This document shows, one piece after another, positions 35,051 through 46,141 of a stretch of 64,000 nt of DNA. The notes under the pieces were generated by a model that was given only the letters and a program-made list of their open reading frames with translations, did no database searches and was not told where the DNA came from. The DNA lies in contig CM073201.1 of NCBI GenBank assembly GCA_037042915.1, positions 1,922,001 through 1,986,000 of the forward strand, given 5' to 3'. The first letter of the stretch is position 1, and each line of letters opens with the position of its first letter. Made by a program: the position numbers and the translations under genes. Source of the DNA: Auricularia sp. M13. Lineage: Eukaryota; Basidiomycota; Agaricomycetes; Auriculariales; Auriculariaceae.

Positions 35051-35731
35051 TCATGCGAAGGCAAGTTTGATTAAGAATCCCGAGTCGTCAGTCGTGCCAT
35101 CGTCTGTATCGCCGGTCGTTCCGTCGTTACCAGTGTCAGTGTCAGTGCCGTCGTCGATAGGATCTGTTGGAGTTGTCGGCGTCGAATCGTCCGTCGTAGT
35201 GGTTGTAGTAGTTGTTGTAAGCGTCGGGCTGGGCAAAGGGCGAGCAGGCCGGGCCTCGAACCTGCTCAGATCTGGCGGCGGGTTGACAAAGCGCGTAATT
35301 ATGGGATAGCCAGCAAAGAGCACTAGGATAGCGACTAGAATTGTGACGAGCGTAAGGACGTTGACCCAACCGCGGCCGCTGAAGATGGTTATGACATCGT
35401 CCGGGATGGCGTCCCACTCGGGGTCGCGCTCGACGGCGGTCTCCTCCGTGCTGGCGCGGCCCTCGTTCTTGGGATCGACGAGCGCCGCGGCGGGCACGGC
35501 GTTTGTCGACGGCATGCGCCAGGTGTTGCCGCGCCGCAGCTGGGCGCCGCCGCCGGATCCCGCTACGGGCGGCGACATTGCAGCCTCCGACAACGCCGTC
35601 GTGGGCGGCGGCCGCGCGCGAGAAAGCTTTTTGGGCCCGCGGTCGCGCTGGCGGCTGCTGGGCATTGTGTGCGTAGGCGTACTGTGTGCTGGCGTCAGCG
35701 CTGGCGGCGGCGGCGGCGACGCAGACGACAT
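35051..35731 (-). CDS. KRE6/SKN1-like N-terminal and membrane region, glucanase domain absent
   Basis: One long exon of 226 residues. The cytoplasmic part is Pro/Ser/Arg rich. Around residues 110-150 it reads PEWDAIPDDVITIFSGRGWV, followed by the span LTLVTILVAILVLFAGYPII. This strongly resembles the segment before and including the membrane anchor of KRE6/SKN1 (beta-1,6-glucan synthesis-associated proteins). Known family members continue with a lumenal GH16-like catalytic domain of several hundred residues. Here only a Thr/Asp-rich low-complexity tail of about 70 residues follows, and the frame stops at 35051. The adjacent DNA belongs to the carboxypeptidase. It is therefore a truncated paralog or a separate single-pass protein using the same anchor. 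Divergent from the acyltransferase gene, 87 bp between starts. Confidence 0.5.
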   Translation of the reverse strand: MSSASPPPPPALTPAHSTPTHTMPSSRQRDRGPKKLSRARPPPTTALSEAAMSPPVAGSGGGAQLRRGNTWRMPSTNAVPAAALVDPKNEGRASTEETAVERDPEWDAIPDDVITIFSGRGWVNVLTLVTILVAILVLFAGYPIITRFVNPPPDLSRFEARPARPLPSPTLTTTTTTTTTDDSTPTTPTDPIDDGTDTDTGNDGTTGDTDDGTTDDSGFLIKLAFA

Positions 35732-35818
35732 ACGGGTCCAAAGCCGTAGCCAATGTCGCCCGTCGCGACGTGCCTCGTCGTCTCGGCCGCGGGGCCGGCT
35801 GCGAGCATTCTGGACGCC

Positions 35819-37868
35819 ATGGATGACGGGCTAAGTATAGAGCAACACGGTTGCCTCCGGCAAGCCTCAGGCTCTTGGCCACAGGATCTGCTCAGGATGC
35901 AGGCACCGAGCATCCATCGCGCGCTCTGCTTCACGGGCGGCGTCATGGCCGAAGCTTTCTACCGCGCCATACACGTCGACGGCGAAGAGCACGTGCCCGA
36001 GCACGGCGTCCCGCTCATCGCAGTCAGCTCTCACCACAACCAAATCGTCGACATTTGCGTGCTCAGTCGCGACTTCCGCCACAAACGCAGGCACTCGTAC
36101 TGGGCGAAGAGCTCACTCTTCAAAAACCCCATTGCACGCTACATTCTCCTCAACAGCGGAAACATCCCTGGTGCGTACTCAAGCGCAGAGCTCAACGGCC
36201 GGCCGAGCTGAAACAACTCAGTGGATCGCAGGAATAACGACAACCAAACGCTGCTTCGCGGCTCGTTTGAGATTCTCAAAAGCGGCGAGGCTCTCGCCTT
36301 GTTTGCCGAGGGAACGTCCTACACATATCCGCGCGTCGTTCAGGTTAAAGACGGCGCATCTTGGGCCACGCTCGAATACTCGAAATGGCGAAAACTCAAC
36401 GGCGGAAAGCCTGCAGTAGTAGTACCAGTTTCGATGGTCTACACCGATAAGTCGCAGTATCTTTCGTCGGTTGTCAAACGGCATGTTTTTTCCTGCCTCC
36501 TGCTACTGCGCGCGCCTCTCACGCTGTCTCTGGGCCGTATCAGGTACGGCCCCGCTCTAGACGTGGCAGGGCTCGAAGAGGAATTTGCGACTGCGGACTC
36601 CGAGGCTCAGAAAGCTGTCGTGAAGCGATTGACCCGCCTGATCGAGAGAAGCATCGTCGAGCTCACCATCAACGCTCCCGACTGGTGAGACTACTCCCGT
36701 CTTACTTCGTTTGATGCTTTCTCACATGCTCGTGAGAAGGAATACCTACCACGTCGCGCTCATCACCCGCCAAATCCTGTGGAAAGACGATGCACGAATT
36801 CCACCAGCCGACTTTGTTCATGTTTCGCAAACGTATGCCGCATCCTTGTATTTTCTGCGCAGCACACCCTGACGCAATTTACAAGCATTGTCGATCTTTT
36901 TTGCACAGAGTCAACCCTGCAAGAAATCAACATTTCCGACGCGCGGAAACATCTCGTAGCGTATTATGCGTTGCTTGAACGTGTCGGCACGTCACATACC
37001 GTCCTCGCCTCGATATACCCACCACCATCACCGACTCCGAGCAGGCGCAGGGCATCCTTCGTTCTTCTGCGCGTGTATCTTACAGCCGCGCTGCACCTTC
37101 CACCGTTCATCATACCCATGTTCGTCAACATTCCGTCGTATCTCCTCGCTATGTATGGTGCGCGCCTCGCGTTGAAGACTCACGAAATAGAGGCTGTTGC
37201 ACAGAACAAGATTGTCTTCGGTCTCCTCGGACGCGCGATCGGCTACACTCTGTTCGTTGCAGCGTTCAGACTGCTGGCTGGGCCACGCACCTGGACGCGC
37301 GCAATCGTCGCATGTGGCATCGCTGCGTGGGCGCATGGCCGACTCGTCGAGGGGAATTATCGCAGGTGTGCACCGACCCTCAGTTCAGTCGCAAGTTGGG
37401 CTAACTGATTGGATTACTAGATGGAAGCGGCTCGTGGCGGCGTGGCGCGTCTTCCGCGGCGCGTTCAGCTCGCCACTTTCCAGTGACAAACTTGCGCCGT
37501 ACCTTGTTCCCTACACTCCCCCTCCGAACCCCTACGTCAAGTCGTCGCTGTCGCTATCTTACGAGCCGACACCGCGGCCACCGCGTATACCGTCCGCCAA
37601 GCTGATAGCCCATCTTTTCGACGCGCGCGCAAGGGCGGAGTCATCGCTTGCCAAGGTCATCGACGGCTTGCAGCGTGTGCCCGGCGTGGAAGTGGCTGCG
37701 AGCACACATCTGGCGCAGAAATACGGTGGCCGGCACATGAAAGATGATCTGGGCGCCGACGACTTGGACGGGCCGGTCAGAATTGCTACATCCACTCGAG
37801 AGGCGACAGAGATCCTGTCGTTCTTGTGGGCTCGGGGAGCTGTGTTCCCCGTAGAGAACGAACGCTGA
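35819..37868 (+). CDS. Glycerol-3-phosphate/DHAP acyltransferase (SCT1/GPT2-type)
   Basis: A multi-exon gene of about 600 residues. Acyltransferase motif I is SSHHNQIVD (H-x4-D), followed by SYWAKSSLFKNPIARYIL. An intron (GTGCGT...CTCAG) leads to VDRRNNDNQTLL and the motif LALFAEGTSYTYPRV, corresponding to the F-P-E-G block with Ala replacing Pro. Later come hydrophobic spans (PPFIIPMFVNIPSYLLAMYG and GYTLFVAAFRLLAG) and a Pro-rich C-terminal tail. This matches the fungal ER GPAT family that makes lysophosphatidic acid at the first step of glycerolipid synthesis. The start at 35819 is the first ATG; an internal one at 35897 is an alternative. The extra C-terminal domain after 37400 is typical of the fungal proteins. 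Confidence 0.9.
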
Positions 37869-38620
37869 GCGCCGGCTGTTGAGGCTTGAGATCTCGTCTG
37901 CGCAGTGCGTGGCTGTAATTCTATCTTAGAAGGGCTGATCTGGTGTAGATTTGCGAGGTTTTATGGATTCATTCGATATACGGTCTTTGCAGCCAAGCTT
38001 TGCTTGCCATTCAAGATTTCTCTCGGTTCCAAACGGTTCTCATCTTTAATCGGTCTGTGCGCGGTAAGTAATGGCGTCGATGTACCAAGTCAGCATGTCT
38101 GCATTGGGTCCTTCATCAATCTAGCTGTTCAGCCAAGGCCCCCGAGCCTTGACGGCCTTGACGCTCATTGCTGCAGTGACAGGATCTCGAGCAACCACGT
38201 CAGATGCCCAGCGCCCAAGGCAAACGCTATAACAGGAGGGTATTTACTCACGTTTCTGATGGATTATCATCCCTTGCGGGCCAGTCGGAGATTTGTTCCG
38301 CTCCTTCCTGTGGGCTGTTGCACCATTGTTGCACCATGCATGACCTGCTTTGCATGTAGGATTCACAGGGGTGATACTATAGGCAAGATCTCCAAAGGGC
38401 AGAGGACTTTTGGGATGCTTGGCTGTGACAACCGCACTGCATGGATACGCTGCGGCATCAGCATGTGCTGTCGATGATGCGCCTACTTATATGGGGAAGA
38501 GCTCATCGCCTTGATTCCCAACTCGTCCTTTCCCTCCCGCATCCTTCATTGCGGTTTTCTTTACTTTCTTTCTTCGTCAGTGCACTCGTCCCCGAATTGC
38601 CTGGCCCTTTTTTCGTCGCG
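37869..38620. other. Intergenic, thaumatin-like gene promoter
   Basis: About 750 bp without supported genes. A TATA-like element lies near its right end. AT content is locally higher than in the flanking genes. Confidence 0.4.
38488..38495 (+). promoter_or_regulatory. TATA-like box of the thaumatin-like gene
   Basis: TTATATGG about 130 bp before the start codon at 38621, followed by pyrimidine-rich sequence as in many basidiomycete core promoters. Confidence 0.4.
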
Positions 38621-40588
38621 ATGTCGAAAATCTCACTCGCTCTTCTTGCTTTCGTCTATGCGGCGACAGCTCGCAAGTTCACTGTGTGCGTAAACAATCT
38701 GTTCGGTATATGCGCGTGCTTATACGCTTCATCAGCATTAACAAGTGCTCGTATACTGTGTGGCCGGCGGTGTACACCACGCCGTCGGACAACACAGGCT
38801 ACCCGGACGTCGAGACCGGTTGGGAGGCGCCTCCGGGCCACGTCAAGGAGTTCACTGCGCCAGACAACTGGCGCAGCGGCCGCATCTGGGGCCGTACGGG
38901 TTGTGACTTCAGCACCCCGCTCCCTGGCGCGACCCAGTGCCAGACCGGCGCGTGCAACGGTGGCCTGCTTTGCGACCCGCAGACTGGTACCGGTGTCCCG
39001 CCCGCGTCGCTCGCCGAGTGGACGCTCGGCGGCACCCCGCCCGGCGACGGCGGTGAGTCGTGAACAGAAGGCGTTGTTGAATTTCCTACTCATTTGTTGG
39101 CAGATGGTATCGATTGGTATGATGGTACGCCGGCGCAGCTAGCATTACGATGACACGTCGTTGATCGCGTTCGCAGTGTCGCTTGTGGATGGCTCCAACA
39201 TCCCCATGCGCATTGAAGCCAATGGCTGCCAGACTGCCGACTGCCCGGCTGACCTGAACATCGGCTGTTCGTCGAAATTTCCCAAGTAGCTATGTGTATG
39301 CTGACTCCTTGCGCGCACAGGCCCCGACCCAATCGCGGCCAAGGATGCGTCTGGCAAGATTGTTGGCTGCAGGAGTGCCTGCAACGCCAACCTGGATGGC
39401 AACACTGGTGGTGACAGCCCTCTTTGCTGCAGCGGCTCCCACAACACCCCAGACACCTGCCCGCCGTCCGGCGTCACGTACGTTACCATTTTGTGTTCTA
39501 GATATGAACTCACAATCATCTCTTCTACAGTTACTACGACCACTTCAGTTCGTCCATCCCCCGCTACTTTTGAAGGTTTACCTAACAATTTGCAGAGAAC
39601 GGCTGCCCCAACAGCTACGTCTACGCCTACGATGAGAGCTCTGGTAGTACGTGGCTCGTTCGTCAAGATCGCTACCGTCCCGCTGACAGTACTTGCATAG
39701 CCGCGCTCTGGACTTGCGACGCCAAGGACAAGAAGCCCGACTACACCTTGACGTTCTGCCCAGACGGTGATGATGGCAAGAGCCCCGCTGCGTAAGTCGT
39801 GGTGTGGCATTGACTGCCCAGTCGCCTGAGATACCTTTCCAGCCCGGCCCCGGCACCCGCCCCCGAGCCCGCCCCCGAGCCCGAGCCTGCCCCAGCACCC
39901 GAGCCTGCACCTGAGCCCGCCCCTGCGCCTGAGCCTGCCCCAGAGCCCGAGCCTGCCCCAGCACCCGAGCCCGCACCCGAGCCTGCTCCTGAGCCCGAGC
40001 CCGCTCCCGCACCCGAGCCCACTCCCGAGCCTGCGCCGGAGCCTGCGCCTGAGCCCACGCCGACCAAGACCAAGGAAAGCATTGAAGTTCTAGGATGTGT
40101 GAATCTATTCCTGACTTATCATATAGACGTGCACCCCGAAGTCAGGTCCCACTGCCGCTCCTGAGCCCGAGCCCGCCCCCGAGCCCGAGCCTGCCCCTGC
40201 CCCGGAGGAGCCTGCCCCAGGTGGTGGTGCAACTGCCCCAGGCCCAGCCCGTCCGCCTCAGCCTGAGGAGCCGGACGAGCGTACGTCCAGTTCCCCTTTT
40301 CATTACATCGAAAACATTTACTGAAATCGTCCCGCAGCGGTCATCCTGAAGCCGAACCCCATCCCGCCTGTAAGCACCCCTCCGTCCCCGACCTCCGATG
40401 CCGATCCCGAACCCACTTCCCCTGCTCCCACCAGCCCAGCGCCCGTGCCTGAGCCCACTGCGAACCCCACGGACCCCGAACCCGAGCCAACAGAGCCGCC
40501 GAAGGCGTGCCCCAAAAGCCGGAAGCGGGCGATTCGCAAAGCCAAGCGTGCGCTTGAGATGTTGAGCAAGCAGAGGGAGTCTTTGTGA
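38621..40588 (+). CDS. Secreted thaumatin-like protein with long Pro/Glu/Ala tail
   Basis: The signal peptide [17 protein letters not shown] is followed across an intron by [17 protein letters not shown], the standard start of mature thaumatin-like proteins. Conserved blocks include [42 protein letters not shown], a central [17 protein letters not shown] region, and the terminal CAALW... TFCPDG. Cysteines appear in the usual number and spacing. After the domain comes a tail of about 70-80 residues made of APEP/PEPA units (39843-40071), then a linker and a basic end ([20 protein letters not shown]). Thaumatin-like proteins bind or cleave beta-glucans. The tail may attach or space the protein at the wall, which is inference. 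Confidence 0.9.
39843..40071 (+). repeat. Imprecise tandem repeat encoding APEP/EPAP units
   Basis: A coding low-complexity array of 6- and 12-nt units (gccc/gagccc/cctgagcc) translating as Ala-Pro-Glu-Pro repeats in the thaumatin-like protein. The unit length keeps the frame. Confidence 0.9.
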
Positions 40589-40904
40589 TTGAAAAGATAT
40601 CCTGAAGGTCTCACCTTCTGTTACCCCAACTCTTTCTTACATTTGTACTATTTATAAAATTTTGGTTTTCTTGCGCTGTTCAATCGGATACTTACCGACA
40701 TGAAGCATGGATTGGGGAGTGCGAAGAATAATTTGTTATGAGTACAGTTGAGGATATGCAAGTTAGTCCAAAGCACGTGACCATTCGTCGCTCTTTGCGC
40801 CGCCAGTTGTCGTGCTTGTATCGTCGGATGGATCGACATCAATGTAGAGAATTTGGGGTCTACGGGATCTTGCACTACTCTTCGCCTCATTCTAAGCGCA
40901 AGCA
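40589..40904. other. Convergent 3' intergenic region
   Basis: About 320 bp between the thaumatin-like stop and the Smr-protein stop, convergent and AT-richer. Presumed 3' UTRs. No gene seen. Confidence 0.35.
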
Positions 40905-41936
40905 TCAGCACATGGAAATGCACAGACGACGAAGAACGTGCCGCATGAAGTGGGACTTCACAATGGGCTTAATTTCATCCTCGACTTGATCCCGCGGCCC
41001 AGTCAACGCAATGCGAAGACGAAGTTTGCCACGGGTACGAGCTTCATGCAGTCGGTCTTCAATGTGCACGATGATGTCGTCAAGATAACTTCGTCCAAAG
41101 ACATCAACGTGAACAGCATAATTTTGGTCTGCGGCAGCAGTGAGGTTTCGTCGTGCCAAAACGAAAACGAATGCACCTTCAAGCTCGCGCATCTTCTTGC
41201 GCGCCTCAGCAGCGTAACTTCGTTCCAACGCGTCGTGCTTCTACATCTAGTATGAGAGACCTACAGCACGCAAGGAAGCCACGCGCCTGGATTTCCCATG
41301 CAAGTTGCGATGCCCGCGCGTAGTTTCCAATGTCGATGGCCCACTTGCGCTCCTCCTCGAAGCGGCGCGTTTGCGCTCCCTCCGCGGCCGCCTGCGCCTG
41401 GAGGTCGGCGATCTCGACTTCCAGCTGGGCGATGATGTGCGGCGCCGGCTCCCCGTCGGCCTCGCCGTTTGCGCGAGGCACAATGCGGCCTGCGGCCGGA
41501 CGCAGGCGCGAGTCGTCCGACGCGATGGTCTCCGGCCGCACGGGGCTCGACACGCGCCGCTTGGGCTTGGGCTTGATGGGCCGTCCACGAGTGCTGGGGA
41601 CGGGCGCGGGAGGAAGGCCTCGAGCAGGTCGGCGGCGAGCACACCGAGCGCAATGCCAATGAGCATGGCCGCGAGCCCGTTGGCGCCCGCGGGCTCCAGC
41701 CCGGCTAAGAGCTGGCCGAACGCGAGCAGCACGCGCGCGCCGATGCCCACGAAGATGCCCGAGGCCAGCTGCGGCGCGGTGCCCAGGACGTAGTGCACGA
41801 GCGCGCCCTGCCAGATGCCGCTCAGCACGCGCTCGCCCACCGCGAGCGTCGCCACCTCGCTATTGGCAGCGTAGAACGTCTGCACTTTTTGAATAAGGAG
41901 GCGTGCGCCGAGCCCTATGAGAATGGCGAGCGACAT
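40905..41936 (-). CDS. Membrane-anchored Smr-type (DUF1771 plus Smr) protein
   Basis: The N-terminal 120 residues hold three hydrophobic segments (LAILIGLGARLLI, then GIFVGIGARVLLAFGQLLAG, then GLAAMLIGIALGVLAADLL). After a Pro/Lys linker a charged helical region follows: HIIAQLEVEIADLQAQAAAE and DIGNYARASQLAWEIQ, then HDALERSYAAEARKKMRELE. An intron (GTGCAT...GCCGCAG) joins this to a block YAVHVDVFGRSYLDDIIVHI, continuing EDRLHEARTRGKLRLRIALT and RDQVEDEIKPIV. This fits a DUF1771 helix pair followed by an Smr domain (small MutS-related; usual start I/V-D-L/V-H-G, here V-D-V-F-G). Smr domains can be endonucleases. The H in the usual DLHG motif is replaced by F here, so activity is doubtful. 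A frame change near 41600 and one imperfect join near 41260 remain. Confidence 0.55.
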
Positions 41937-42423
41937 GGCGGGAAGGATGCGCTAAGCCCGCCTATGGCAACATTTGGCACGTCCGGGTGCGGAGTAGAGT
42001 TGAGGACACGCGGAGAATGCGCGTCAGCGGGGTCGCGATGCACGTTATCTACACGTGCCGCCTCCAACGCAATTGACCCTGCCAGAACATCCAAATTCAT
42101 GCGGTCTTTATTCTCTGTTTCTATCCCAGGCAATATAAAAGGTCAGGGAAGGGGGTGGGGGCGAGCGAGCGAGCGCGACAGGGGATAAATAGCATTAGAG
42201 TAATGCAGGGCGAGAGATCCGTGGATGCGAAAGTCGACAAGCAATAAAGCAGCCATAGGAAATGCAGCACGTGTAAGGTAGCGATGTTTGGGTTCAGAGC
42301 GATGGCGGGTGGGCGATGGTTGTACAACAGCGATGAATGCCTGAAAGGACGAACGAGAGTGGACCGCGGACCATGCAATTTCCTTCCTCCAAAGAGAATG
42401 CCAGGGTGAGCGAGGCGCGACGG
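41937..42423. other. Upstream region of the Smr-type gene
   Basis: About 490 bp between the ERO1 stop and the Smr-protein start, both minus strand. No coding evidence. Confidence 0.35.
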
Positions 42424-44394
42424 TTACAGTTCGCGTGGGCCGTTGTGTCTCCATGACGGCTGGAAGAAGGACGACAGGCTGTTCAGAACGTCGGCAACGA
42501 CACGTGCGCATGCAGCGGTTCCGCGCTCGCATGCCCGCACGATTCCGTCAAGCCATGCCGGACGAGAGCTCTTGCCGTCGAACGACGTGCCGTTGTCATG
42601 TGTGCCAGCTTTTCCAGGACTTGGCGTTCCTGTTCTCCAATGCGGCGGCGTCCGCGATGTGGCAGTTTTCTCGACGTCCGCGATGAGGGATTCGGACGAC
42701 TCCGAGTCCATCTTGGCCCATTCCTTTCTGAAGAAGTTGGCGGCGTGGAGCGACTCGCTGAACCGATGCAGCGTGTTGATGAATGCAACGAGCTCGGAGC
42801 GTTGCAACATATTCGGATTTGCCACTGGGCTGGAATAAATTGGTGAGTTCATCCAAAGCAAACGTGCACGGCAATAACACTCACTCGAGAGCTTTTTCGT
42901 CCATCTCGAACAAGATCTTGAGAGCTGTTGCAACACCGGTAACCTGCACCTTGCCCCACAAGCGGCACTTGTCGCAGCCTACGCAGTCCATGATACGTGA
43001 CACGTTGCGGAAGTGCCTCTTGAACTCTTCCTTGAGCACCACGGCGTTTTGGCCGCGGAACAGCACGCTCTCGTCGAACTTGCCGACCTTCTGCGCGAGC
43101 GATATGGACTTCTGTAGTTCGCCCTTTGTGAACTCGTCCACTTTTCATCGCCTGAGCAGAGATCGTACGCCGATAGGTACGGTCCTATCCGCGCAAGAGC
43201 GCGCAGCATGAGTACCGTATTGAAGTATATGTTTTGGAGACGCTCGGGGTGAGTTGCGACGCGCGAGATGAAGCACTGTAAGTCAGGGCCCTGCCAAGTC
43301 GTGTCAGCATCCTGCAAGACCACCAATGCACAACACTAACCCATACGCCTGCTTTCTGGTCTTTCATGTTCTCCCAACATATGTGGGTGGAAATCGACGC
43401 ATGCAGTCCTGCGCAAATCGCTGGGTCAGCAGCAGCGTTACTCAGCACGCGTGGGCGGGGACACACACCCGAGATTATTCGGTAATACACGCGCTTCTCC
43501 AGGCATTGAGGGCCACCCTCAACAGCTTCAAGTGCACTGAGCTCTGGCTCTGACATCGAGACTTCGGCGGGCGAAGGCGATGTCAGCAGCGAGAGCTCGG
43601 AGACGCCAAAGCAGTTTTCGTTGTATATCGAGCTCCAGACTCGCGAGGCAGAGATGCCCGCGTAGCCCGTAAAGCGCTCTGGATTCTGGCTGAGATCGAC
43701 GTACTCGCCCTCTGCAATCGCGATTGTTTAGCAACACTAAGCATGATGTTAGGGACTGCGGGCACCTGACGCATCGTCCAGGAAGCAAAAGTCCGAGTCG
43801 CGGTAGTAGCAGCCCGGCAGCGTCTGCAGGGTGGATGAGCCGGAGAGCGTCCGCGCAAATAGTCAGGCAGCACACACCAGCTCGGGTCGTGGCATCTCCA
43901 CCCGGCTGAGCGAGGCTGCTCGCCATTTTTCCGGAATCTCGTCCTGCGCTCGGACGTGAGCATGGCGTTGGGCGGGCAGTGAGTGGAGTGTGCGGACCTC
44001 GTTGGCGGATGTGACGCCGCATTCTCTGTTCATGCACAGGCCGTTGTCCTGCCAGAACGGACACTCGCGATAGAGGTCGACGCGGAAATACTTGAAAAAG
44101 GGAGTGGTAACGAGGTCGTGCAGGTGCGTGTACAGGGCCTCGTTGACCGTCTCGAGCGTCTCGTAGTCGCAGTCTGTGCTCTCGATCGGCCCTGTAAGCT
44201 AAGCCAGGATCAGCCATGGCTCGCCGGCCGCGTTGCAGGGGCGCTCTGACCTGCTGTCTGCACGCAGGCGTGCCCGTCGGGGTGCTGCCCAGGACGGAGC
44301 TGACGTCGTTGCGCAGCATCTGCTTAGGGGACACCAGCTCGCCCGCGGCGCCGGAGACCGCGAGCGCGCCCAGTGCTGCGAGAGCGCAGTGCAT
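42424..44394 (-). CDS. ERO1: ER oxidoreductin 1
   Basis: A multi-exon gene with signal peptide [19 protein letters not shown] at the start. The domain begins [15 protein letters not shown]. Further blocks: [16 protein letters not shown] and CMNRECGV, then [15 protein letters not shown] and [11 protein letters not shown], then [14 protein letters not shown] and [10 protein letters not shown], then [20 protein letters not shown] with the active C-x2-C-x2-C, and [13 protein letters not shown]. It oxidises protein disulfide isomerase in the ER lumen using FAD and oxygen. The C-terminal exon extends past the conserved domain with a tail ending in WRHNGPREL. It is divergent from the SNAPC3-like gene. 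Confidence 0.95.
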
Positions 44395-44552
44395 GGTGGT
44401 CGCGGATAAAGGTAGAGTTAAGGAAAGAGGTGCGTATGTTGGTCTGGCCGGGTGGCCCGGCCCCTCCGACACGTATACGCTGCGGTTTGAGCGCCCGCCG
44501 TTCGGGCCTCGGCGATTTCCCCCGTCATCCCCGTGCTCAATCCGTCATCGTC
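44395..44552. promoter_or_regulatory. Shared 158-bp divergent promoter
   Basis: This separates the ERO1 start (minus) from the SNAPC3-like start (plus). Both promoters must lie in this 158-bp interval, apart from any elements inside the genes. Confidence 0.6.
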
Positions 44553-45948
44553 ATGGCCGCGTTCAACCCCGAATTGCACTTCGGGCCGCCGTCTGAGCCC
44601 ATAGACCTCACCCAGTTCTTTGACGCGGCCGCTACGCTCGGAGATGGCGACGCGCAACTCGAGGCCCTGGCCAAGGAATGGAGTCAGCTCTCAGATGCTG
44701 AGCAGACACGCATTGAAGACGAGTTAAAGTACGCGCGACTTCATGCTTTGTTGTGCGCCATTCACGCATTTTTTTCTTTGTTTAGCCTGGATGAACTATC
44801 CCAGGCGTCGTCGAAGCCGCTGCAGAACGCTCAGACTTACGCGTTCATCCACCGCACGCACGAAGAGAACATTGCCGTGCTAGCTGTCGACTCGCAAGGA
44901 CAGCCGACGCTCAAGGGCAGAAAACGCAAGCTCGGAGTCCAGCATCCAGAGCCCAGCGCACAGGATCCAGATGTACAGGAGCTCATGAAGCGCGTCGAGC
45001 TCGACCCTCTGCGCGTATTTCGGTAAGCAGTCCAGCTACACCCTGGCGCGCCTGCTTATCCATTATGGTGCAGCCTAGACGCCAATGCAATGCACTATGT
45101 CCACCCGCCGCGCCGCGCCGATCTGAATTCCCTCGTCGAAATCGTACGCAAGGGTCGACGTTGTAGCTTGTAGCGTCTAACACATATTTGCCCAGCGTCC
45201 GTGCAAAACCAATCCCGCCTCGGCCTCTCCACCTGAGCTCGTATTCATAATCTCCGTCTACTCCAAGACCGCATGGCACCCGCACGGCCACTTTCGCATC
45301 TCACAGCACGCCTTGCTCGGTTCGCAGACGCTGACAGACCTATTCAACACCATCTACTGTCCATTCATGCAACTCACGGCAGACCTCGTCATCGACGACG
45401 AGCCGGAACCTGCAGGATTGCCGCTCGGCACAACGGACTGCGTAATGTGCATCGAAGGCGTTGCGTACGGCGACGGCGTGAACACGCCCGACTATTCCGA
45501 CCGTCTCCTGCGCCACGTCGAAAAGTTCTCAGAAGACGACATCGCCGATAACCAGCCACCCCGACTCCCGCCTTTACGAAAAGGTCCGGCTATGCACAGC
45601 ACGACCTTTCGCTCCCTCCCGCCCGTCCGCATCAACGAGCCCTACTACCTTCTACACCAGGGCGATTGCGAGCACTATTTCGTTTTTGACCAGATCCGCC
45701 TACTGAACCCCAAGGATCCGCAGGAGGGCTACCCCCAGACGCTGCAGTCTACGCCGCAGTTGCAGATGTCTAGCGTCTGTAGGATCTGCAGCAAGTTGCC
45801 TGCGAGCGTCAGCCTTGTAGGCGACAAACGCCTTGCGGAGAGCCCGTGCTTGATGTGTGCCTCGTGCTTCAAAACGCTGGGATGGCCCAAGGACAAGTCC
45901 GAGGATATGTTCGCGGTCAACTTGCTCGCGCAGCGTCTGGCTGGTTGA
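44553..45948 (+). CDS. snRNA-activating protein complex subunit 3 (SNAPC3/SNAP50)-like
   Basis: About 400 residues. N-terminal helices (MAAFNPELHFGP..., then EALAKEWSQLSDAEQTRIED) are followed by a charged linker. The central region contains SVYSKTAWHPHGHFRISQ, then LGSQTLTDLFNTIYC. The C-terminal domain shows LLHQGDCEHYFVFDQIRLL, then CRICSKLPASVSLVGD and CLMCASCFKTLGW, a C-x-H...C-x2-C...C-x2-C zinc site as in SNAPC3. That subunit binds the proximal sequence element of small nuclear RNA promoters in animals. Fungi have more divergent members. Function is assigned by this motif order only. It runs to 45948 and is convergent with the aldo-keto reductase gene. Confidence 0.78.
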
Positions 45949-46141
45949 AGGACTCTTGGTCACCTCGATCGATGCCTGACTCGCGGGCTGTTGTTCCACT
46001 GCCCGCATTTGCCTCGTCCTGCACTGTCTCAGCTTCAAAAAAATGTATCAACAACGAACAAAAGGGGGCTACTATGATGTACACTATATCCACAACTATC
46101 GCACTCGCCATGCTCACCACCTCGGAGGCGCTGGATGGGGC

